A stretch of 26,070 bases of DNA from Candidatus Zambryskibacteria bacterium RIFCSPLOWO2_01_FULL_47_14 (GTDB lineage: Bacteria > Patescibacteria > Paceibacteria > UBA9973 > Zambryskibacteraceae). Location of the stretch: positions 1-26,070 of the forward strand of contig MHWG01000021.1 of assembly GCA_001824005.1 (NCBI GenBank), given 5' to 3'. The position numbers were made by a program, and so were the translations under genes. Every line of letters begins with the position of its first letter. Position 1 is the first letter of the stretch. Of this stretch, positions 21,394 to 26,070 are shown in pieces. The notes beneath the pieces were generated by a model. It made no database searches. It was not told where the DNA came from and saw only the letters and a list, made by a program, of their open reading frames with translations.

Positions 21394-22059
21394 ATGGGCA
21401 AAGGAAAAACGAAGTTCTTTTCGTCTTTCGCTCTTGCCCACATGGGTGAGATGCGAATCTTGAAGAGGGGTGGTGTCTTGGGCAAGGCCAATCGCGATTG
21501 GCGAAACGTTGCCGAGCACTGCCTGGTCGAAGCAGCGTTAGCGTACGTGCTCGCGGAGCATCTAGGGGCCGAACGCGATGTTGTGGTTCGTGCAGCCCTT
21601 CTCCACGACTGGTACAAGCGTCACGAACGAGAGGCCATGACAAAAAGCGGCGTAGATGTAGGCCACCAGGCCACTATTCGCGCAGACAGTTATCTCCTCT
21701 CGTGCTATGGCGTTTCCGACACGGTGATCCGCGTGGCGCGGGCAAACATTCCGGAAAGCGCAGATATAGCACGTCTGGCCACGCGCTCGCTGGAAGAGAA
21801 GGTCATGCATTTCATCGACTTGGTCACGAGCAGTTCAGCACCCGTGCCATTCGAAGAACGCTTCCGAACTCTCGAGAAGAAGGAGCAAAACGTAGCCTTC
21901 TCTGAGTCATACAGGAGTAAGTTCGGCAAGGGTTTGTACGAACTCCAGATGGAAGTGGGCCGTCGAGAGCAGGACGAGTTTGAGAAAGTGCTAGGCTTGG
22001 CGTCCGGCACGCTCGTCGATTTTTTACGGAAGGAGGTCGAGAAAAAGTTCCAAGTGTGA
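21394..22059 (+). CDS. HD-domain phosphohydrolase-like protein
   Basis: A 221-residue protein with an HD-type metal-binding set: His42 (AEHCLVEAALA), His71-Asp72 (ALLHDWYKRHE) and Asp142 (MHFIDLVTSS). This arrangement is shared by nucleotide phosphohydrolases such as 5'-nucleotidases and YfbR-like or (p)ppGpp-type hydrolases. The exact substrate is unknown. Unlike almost all neighbours it has a textbook SD, GAAGGAGG, about 6-7 nt before the ATG, and it is followed by a strong terminator. Its base composition is higher in GC than the AT-rich nucleotidylyltransferase gene before it. It shares SD use and composition with the solo gene at 8154, though the proteins do not look related. A promoter may overlap TAGTAT around 21372-21377. 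Confidence 0.85.
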   Translation: MGKGKTKFFSSFALAHMGEMRILKRGGVLGKANRDWRNVAEHCLVEAALAYVLAEHLGAERDVVVRAALLHDWYKRHEREAMTKSGVDVGHQATIRADSYLLSCYGVSDTVIRVARANIPESADIARLATRSLEEKVMHFIDLVTSSSAPVPFEERFRTLEKKEQNVAFSESYRSKFGKGLYELQMEVGRREQDEFEKVLGLASGTLVDFLRKEVEKKFQV

Positions 22060-22091
22060 AAGGGTTGATTCCATCGGAATCAACCCTTTTT
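22059..22091. terminator. Rho-independent terminator
   Basis: A perfect 14-bp stem AAAGGGTTGATTCC/GGAATCAACCCTTT (22059-22072 and 22076-22089) with loop ATC runs into TTTTT. It overlaps the last base of the HD gene stop. It lies between convergent genes and may also stop minus-strand transcription, though the T-run is shorter in that direction. Confidence 0.93.
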
Positions 22092-22106
22092 CTTCGCCTA
22101 TTTTTT

Positions 22107-23126
22107 TTAGAGCATTTTAAGCCACCTCTCTATGGGGCTATTGATGATGCCGCTAAAGTTTGAGCCTTCTATTTCGGGAAGATTATTTTTTATCCAGCCC
22201 CCGGTCTCCTTAACAGTATCTTCAAAACTTTTCTTCGGTTGCCAATCGAAGTTTTTGTAAAATGCCGAGGAGTCAATCTGGAGATTGCGCGGATCGCCTA
22301 AATTGCCAACTGGCTCAGTTTTACTATCAAAGATAGATTGGATAACTTTGGCGACCTCCGATTTCTTCAAGTTATGATGCCCGAGATTATACAGTAGTTT
22401 CGGCCATTCGCTTTTGTTAATAATTGCAAAGTACGAGTCTACTAAGTCATCAATATCAATTTGAGCTCGATACGCTTTCGGTTCCGAGATTTTAATGACA
22501 CCTTTTGATATAGCGCAGTAAGTAAAGTGATTAGGCAGGAGTTCCAGACGCATTCTGGGAGAGAGTCCGCATACCGTTGCCGGTCTCAATACGATTATTC
22601 TGAATTTAGGATTTTTTTTGCTCAACTCTTTTATATGCTTCTCCATGAGCAGTTTATATTTAACGTAGTTGTCCGTAGGCTCCGGCAGGGGGGTATCTTC
22701 CTTAAGAAGAGCCCTATTCTTTTGGTTGCCGTACACGCTTGAAGTCGAGTTGTAAATTGTGGGAATGTCGAGCCTTTCTCCAAACTCAACCACTTTTTTT
22801 GAAAACTCGAAGTTGATTTCCCTAGTGTAATCCGGATTGTCATCGCAAATGTGAATGCCCACCAACTCGGCGAAGTGGAACAGAAAGTCAGGCTGAAATT
22901 CTTTCAGGGATTTTTCCAGAAGTTCAGTGTTCCTGATATCACCGATCTCGTATTGACAGGTGGCTCCAGCAAGCTTACCGCTTTCTATCTCGGATACGAT
23001 TTTGCGGTAGTCTTGCCCGTATAAAAGAGAATCATAAAGGAAGACAGAAACACCTCTCTTGAGCGCTTCTGCCGCTAGCTTCGAACCGATATAGCCTAGT
23101 CCGCCGGTAATGAATATTTTTTTAAT
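22107..23126 (-). CDS. NAD-dependent sugar epimerase/dehydratase with AUU start
   Basis: A 339-residue extended SDR. From the proposed start it reads (M)KKIFITGGLGYIGSKLAAEAL, with GGLGYIG as the dinucleotide loop. The triad is STSS at 127-130, Tyr154 and Lys158 (YVKYK). The next block, RIIVLRPATVCGLSPRMR, fits UDP-glucose 4-epimerase-like or NDP-sugar dehydratase-like enzymes. The frame is open back to 23150 and contains no ATG, GTG or TTG before residue 88. A start there (TTG at 22865) would delete the NAD-binding domain. ATT at 23124-23126 lies exactly where SDRs start, 6 nt after a TATTAT -10 box. It is the only long minus-strand gene here and converges with the HD gene. Assembly error is the main alternative to a true AUU start. 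Confidence 0.88.
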   Translation of the reverse strand: MKKIFITGGLGYIGSKLAAEALKRGVSVFLYDSLLYGQDYRKIVSEIESGKLAGATCQYEIGDIRNTELLEKSLKEFQPDFLFHFAELVGIHICDDNPDYTREINFEFSKKVVEFGERLDIPTIYNSTSSVYGNQKNRALLKEDTPLPEPTDNYVKYKLLMEKHIKELSKKNPKFRIIVLRPATVCGLSPRMRLELLPNHFTYCAISKGVIKISEPKAYRAQIDIDDLVDSYFAIINKSEWPKLLYNLGHHNLKKSEVAKVIQSIFDSKTEPVGNLGDPRNLQIDSSAFYKNFDWQPKKSFEDTVKETGGWIKNNLPEIEGSNFSGIINSPIERWLKML

Positions 23127-23130
23127 AAGG

Positions 23131-23138
23131 CTATAATA
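23131..23138. promoter_or_regulatory. Overlapping divergent -10 boxes in a near-palindrome
   Basis: GGCTATAATAGC at 23129-23140 reads as TATAAT on the plus strand (23132-23137) and TATTAT on the minus strand (23138-23133). TATAAT ends 7 nt before the ATG of the plus gene at 23145, and TATTAT ends 6 nt before the ATT of the minus gene at 23126. Both transcripts would be leaderless, and the two -10 boxes overlap by 5 bp, so simultaneous occupancy by two polymerases is impossible. Confidence 0.65.
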
Positions 23139-23144
23139 GCAGAT

Positions 23145-23366
23145 ATGAAGTTACTTGTGGACAAGATAAAAGCACTTTTTCTCAACAAGCAATTCTTCCA
23201 CTATACTTGGGTGAGCGTTTTTATCTCGGTTTTAAACATTTTTCTCCTCTGGCTTTTCATAGACATATTTGAGATTCCTACCGTCCTCTCAAGCACTACC
23301 ATCATTGGCGCTACCTTCATCATTCGCTACTTCCTCTACCGCCGCTTCGAAACCTTTAAACCTTGA
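23145..23366 (+). CDS. Half-size GtrA-like membrane protein
   Basis: A 73-residue protein with two hydrophobic segments, about residues 18-39 and 45-62. The sequence FFHYTWVSVFISVLNIFLLWLFID followed by ATFIIRYFLYRRFETF matches the first half of GtrA proteins, which end the second segment in a similar (N/R)FLxxRxxTF. The second pair of segments is absent, and the frame closes with a normal TGA. It is either a truncated GtrA or a minimal two-segment form that works as a dimer. The GT2 gene 32 nt downstream makes a GT2/GtrA pair likely. A TATAAT box 7 nt before the ATG predicts a leaderless mRNA. Confidence 0.75.
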   Translation: MKLLVDKIKALFLNKQFFHYTWVSVFISVLNIFLLWLFIDIFEIPTVLSSTTIIGATFIIRYFLYRRFETFKP

Positions 23367-23390
23367 AACTTTCTAGTCTTGTGCTATACT
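23363..23390 (+). promoter_or_regulatory. Extended -10 promoter of the GT2 gene
   Basis: TTGAAA (23363-23368), a 16-nt spacer and TGC-TATACT (extended -10, 23382-23390) end 8 nt before the GTG at 23399. The predicted transcript starts at or beside the GTG, so it is effectively leaderless. The same TGCTATACT lies at 12385. Confidence 0.7.
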
Positions 23391-23398
23391 GATATATC

Positions 23399-24325
23399 GT
23401 GAAATTGTCAATAATTTTGCCGGTTTATAACGAGGAAGGGAATTTAAACGAGCTTTACCGCGAGCTTAAGGCGGCTCTAACCAATATTCAAGCTGAGGTT
23501 ATTGCCGTCAATGACGGCTCGACTGACGGCAGCCGCGCTGTTCTAGAAAATCTAGCTAAAGAAGACAAGAGCTTGAAGGTAATAAACTTGAGCAGAAACT
23601 ACGGCCAGACGGCTGCTCTCTCGGCAGGTTTCGATAAAGCGACAGGCGAAGTATTGATCCCTATGGATGCGGATCTCCAAAATGATCCTGCCGACATTCC
23701 GCGGTTTCTAGCGGAAATTGATAAGGGCTTTGACGTCGTAGCCGGTTGGAGAAAGGAGAGGAAAGATAGTTGGCTTCGCCGTCTTCCAAGCTTTCTCGCC
23801 AACAAACTAATTTCCAAGATTACCGGCATTAAGCTTCACGACTACGGCTGCACCATGAAGGCTTATAAGAAAAAGATTGTCCAAGAGGTGCGTTTCTACG
23901 GCGAGATGCATCGCTTCATGCCGGCACTCGTCGCTTGGCATGGCGCTAAGATTGCCGAGATTACTGTCAACCACCGTCCTCGCTGCCATGGCCAGTCCAA
24001 ATACGGCATCTCGAGAACCTTCCGAGTGGTGCTCGATCTTTTTACAGTGAAATTCCTGAACACATATCTGGCCAAACCCATGCACTTCTTCGGCCGGGCC
24101 GGGCTCTACTCGCTTTTCTTCGGTTTTATTTCTGGTATGTTTGCGATAATTTTGAGATTCCAGGGTGTCCACTTCATCAGAACACCGTTGCCGCTTTTAA
24201 CTATTTTTCTAGTGCTTATGGGAGTGCAGTTTCTCTTGATGGGAATTTTAGCTGAAATTCTTATCAGGATTTACCACGAGCCGCGAGGCAAGGCTACTTA
24301 TGTCATCGAAGAGGACAATGGTTAA
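23399..24325 (+). CDS. GT2 glycosyltransferase with two C-terminal TM segments (GtrB/ArnC type)
   Basis: A 308-residue polyprenyl-phosphate glycosyltransferase-like protein starting at GTG. The GT-A domain opens with LSIILPVYNEEGNLNELYREL; the strand AVNDGSTDGSRAV follows, and the DAD motif is at residues 90-92 in PMDADLQNDP. HDYGCTMKAYKKKIV and HRPRCHGQSKYGISRTFRVVLDL are family landmarks. Two hydrophobic segments near residues 228-250 and 262-285 anchor it, as in GtrB and ArnC. It should move a sugar from an NDP-sugar onto undecaprenyl phosphate on the inner face. The short GtrA relative just upstream is its natural partner. The end overlaps the methyltransferase gene. Confidence 0.93.
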   Translation: MKLSIILPVYNEEGNLNELYRELKAALTNIQAEVIAVNDGSTDGSRAVLENLAKEDKSLKVINLSRNYGQTAALSAGFDKATGEVLIPMDADLQNDPADIPRFLAEIDKGFDVVAGWRKERKDSWLRRLPSFLANKLISKITGIKLHDYGCTMKAYKKKIVQEVRFYGEMHRFMPALVAWHGAKIAEITVNHRPRCHGQSKYGISRTFRVVLDLFTVKFLNTYLAKPMHFFGRAGLYSLFFGFISGMFAIILRFQGVHFIRTPLPLLTIFLVLMGVQFLLMGILAEILIRIYHEPRGKATYVIEEDNG

Positions 24326-25010
24326 TGCCGAGGAGCACTTAGTCGGGCATTACGAGGCACTGGGCGACTTTAAATCTGATTTCAGGAACTATAATCTCTT
24401 CGGCCTCGTTGCCGGTCTGGTTACAGGGAAAAAGGTTTTGGATATCGGCTGTGGCGTCGGCAACTTCCTAAGTGTTTTAAGATCGCAAGGCCCCGACGTG
24501 GTGGGGGTTGAGCCAAGTGATGGGATGAGAGAGCTTGCGGCAAAAATTAATCCAGAGATCACGATATTTAAAGATTTAAATATGATAAGAGATGTATTCG
24601 ATACGGTAACCATGCTCGATGTCTTGGAACATATAGAAGATGACAGAAAGCAAATGCAGGAAGTCTACTCAATGTTAAATAATGGAGGCCAGTTCGTTAT
24701 CGTCGTACCGGCTCACCCGATCTTGTATGGCAAGAGAGATAAGGAAATGGGCCATTTTCGGAGGTATACGCGAGAGTCTCTTACAAAAGTTCTTACAGAC
24801 AATGGCTTTGAAGTGAGGTTAATTAGAAGCTGGAATGCTCTAGGCTTCATGCCATATTTAATTTCTGAAAAAGTTTTGAAGAAGTCCTTGGAGTCCAAGA
24901 TGAGAAGAAAGAAAAATAAATTGATGAACTTCTGGTTTGAGAAGATTGAGAACAATTTTGATTTCGGCTTCGGTCTTAGTATCATATGTGTTGCAAAGAA
25001 AAATGGTTAG
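24318..25010 (+). CDS. SAM-dependent methyltransferase, class I
   Basis: About 230 residues from the ATG at 24318. An ATG at 24300 in the same frame would add six residues. I prefer 24318 because ATGGTTAA gives an 8-nt overlap with the upstream stop, the same arrangement (ATGGTTAG) used by the next gene at 25003. Motif I is VLDIGCGVGNFLSVL, motif II VVGVEPSDGM, and the post-motif TVTMLDVLEHIEDDRKQMQEVYSMLNNGGQFVIVVPAH is typical of methyltransf_11/23-like enzymes. HFRRYTRESLTKVLTDNGFEV is also common in these glycan-cluster methyltransferases. It probably methylates a sugar or lipid-linked intermediate from the adjacent GT2. The target is inferred from neighbours only. Confidence 0.9.
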   Translation: MVNAEEHLVGHYEALGDFKSDFRNYNLFGLVAGLVTGKKVLDIGCGVGNFLSVLRSQGPDVVGVEPSDGMRELAAKINPEITIFKDLNMIRDVFDTVTMLDVLEHIEDDRKQMQEVYSMLNNGGQFVIVVPAHPILYGKRDKEMGHFRRYTRESLTKVLTDNGFEVRLIRSWNALGFMPYLISEKVLKKSLESKMRRKKNKLMNFWFEKIENNFDFGFGLSIICVAKKNG

Positions 25011-26070
25011 AAAACATAAAGTAGCTTTTATCCTAGCCGTACTGGCATCTTTAATCGTGGCATTTCCGCAAATTTACTTGCGTTTTGAGCCATTTAACCA
25101 AGGCATAGAACTTATACCTGATTCCCCTTGGGCACCCAGGGTGCGGGAGATCCAAGATGGCCATGGCTTCGGCAGTATCTACTATGAAGATGGCAAGGAA
25201 GATCCCTATCTTCATTTGCCTTTAGGCACCATGGTGGTGGCTTATATGGGAGAAGTTTTTGGCCTTGATATCAATAACACCCTGCTTCTTTCAAGGCTCG
25301 TCCTTCCGTTAGCCGTCTTTCTCTTGATCTATGCCTTTGTTTTTCTATTATCTGCCGACAAGCTTGCCGCTCTCTCCGTTGCGGCGCTAATTGTTTTTGC
25401 CGATTCGGTTTTGAATTACTACGATCTCTTCAGATTTCTGAAGGGGTTGCCTCAAGGCTTATCGCCGAGTAATTTTTTGGAGCTCTCGCGGCCGGTTTAT
25501 TCTGCCATGACGCTCATTACCTTTTTCGGATTCCTCATATCTTTCCTGAGATTTTTCCAAACAAAGAATTGGCGCTGGGGAGTAGTAGCAACTTTTATTC
25601 TTGGCTTGGAATTTTACAACTACTTTTATACCTGGACATATCTATATGCTTTCGGAGCGATCTTGGGTCTCGTTTTTCTTGTTCGCAAAGAGTGGCCAGA
25701 AGTGAAATTGGTAGCGGGAGTTTATATAGGGGCGCTTTTGGTGGCCATTCCATACTTTGTAAATCTTTATAAGGCATCGCTGTATCCCACATACGCGGCT
25801 ACTGCTCTACGACACGGTTTGGTTGGAACTCATGCGCCGGTATTCATCGGACTTGTGGCACTCGCCGCATTGATAGTATTCCTCTTTGGATTTCCAAGAG
25901 AGGATAAGAGGAAGTATTTCTTTGGCTTGGCGCTTCTTCTGGCCCCTATTATCACCTTAAATCAACAGATCATTACCGGCAAAGCGCTCCAGACAGGGCA
26001 TTACCACTGGTACTTTCACAGACCGATAGCCGTCGTCTTTGTCTTGGTGATAGCGTTTGCCTGGCTTAGA
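25003..26070 (+). CDS. Polytopic membrane protein, possible GT-C (cut by window end)
   Basis: An open frame of 356 codons runs from the ATG at 25003 to the last base without a stop, so the 3' end is missing. The first segment (KVAFILAVLASLIVAFPQIYL) is followed by an outside-type loop IPDSPWAPRVREIQDGHGFGSIYYEDGKEDPYLHLPLG, then at least seven more hydrophobic segments. The architecture matches the 16539 protein: one segment, a long acidic loop with DS..Y/W..R, then many segments, so the two may be distant paralogues. The loop Asp is a candidate catalytic residue if this is a GT-C enzyme. It overlaps the methyltransferase stop by 8 nt. Function as a lipid-linked sugar transferase is inferred. 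Confidence 0.82.
   Translation, partial: MVRKHKVAFILAVLASLIVAFPQIYLRFEPFNQGIELIPDSPWAPRVREIQDGHGFGSIYYEDGKEDPYLHLPLGTMVVAYMGEVFGLDINNTLLLSRLVLPLAVFLLIYAFVFLLSADKLAALSVAALIVFADSVLNYYDLFRFLKGLPQGLSPSNFLELSRPVYSAMTLITFFGFLISFLRFFQTKNWRWGVVATFILGLEFYNYFYTWTYLYAFGAILGLVFLVRKEWPEVKLVAGVYIGALLVAIPYFVNLYKASLYPTYAATALRHGLVGTHAPVFIGLVALAALIVFLFGFPREDKRKYFFGLALLLAPIITLNQQIITGKALQTGHYHWYFHRPIAVVFVLVIAFAWLR

Noticed and set aside
22107..22865. Shorter SDR start at TTG 22865
   Set aside because: It would remove 87 residues, including the GGLGYIG NAD-binding loop, although the frame upstream is open and encodes it perfectly.

Overview
The window looks like a chromosomal piece of a Patescibacteria/CPR genome, most likely a Parcubacteria (OD1) member. 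The partial 16S rRNA carries OD1-type sequence around the 1400 region (E. coli numbering), a large intron with a LAGLIDADG endonuclease, and a tail with no anti-Shine-Dalgarno CCUCC. Genes are packed with 4-8 nt overlaps, most starts have no ribosome binding site, and several starts sit 6-8 nt behind a -10 box, as in leaderless transcripts. The lineage call rests on recalled 16S signatures and gene content, not on a search.

Layout. 1-1269: 3' part of a 16S rRNA gene. It begins inside a non-conserved AT-rich segment with a 26-nt palindrome and is interrupted at 305-1139 by the intron. No 23S follows. Instead a bidirectional terminator (1443-1488) separates 16S from a convergent tRNA-Ile(GAU). 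1662-4900: a small membrane protein, a membrane-anchored putative glycoside hydrolase (DUF4015 type) and a VirD4/TraG/HerA-like ATPase. 4890-8019: three overlapping GT4 glycosyltransferases. 8154-8825: a GC-rich solo gene with its own promoter, structured leader, strong SD and probable terminator. 8982-21374: a long, nearly gapless glycan operon. It holds four more GT4 enzymes, a stand-alone RapZ C-terminal domain, a tandem double methyltransferase, a GT9 heptosyltransferase-like enzyme, a GtrA protein, a large membrane protein, a DegT-fold enzyme with His instead of the PLP lysine, an SDR reductase/epimerase, a DPM1-like GT2 and a sugar-phosphate nucleotidylyltransferase. 21394-22059: an HD-domain protein with a strong SD, ending in a terminator. 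22107-23126 (minus): an SDR epimerase whose only plausible start is AUU. 23145-26070: a half-size GtrA protein, a GT2 with two membrane segments, a methyltransferase and a membrane protein cut by the window end.

Together the genes make and modify a surface glycan. Nucleotidylyltransferase, SDRs and the DegT-fold enzyme would make NDP-(di)deoxy sugars; GT4/GT9/GT2 enzymes would assemble the chain; methyltransferases would decorate it; DPM1/GtrA/large membrane proteins would handle lipid-linked sugars at the membrane. No Wzx, Wzy or ABC exporter is visible.

The most unusual signals are: (1) a 33-nt AT-rich element found in the same reading frame in two glycosyltransferase genes, with one copy split by a 39-nt GC-rich insert; (2) the missing anti-SD beside just two genes with textbook SDs; (3) the AUU-start SDR sharing a near-palindromic -10 region with a divergent leaderless gene; (4) the RapZ-C domain inside a glycan operon.
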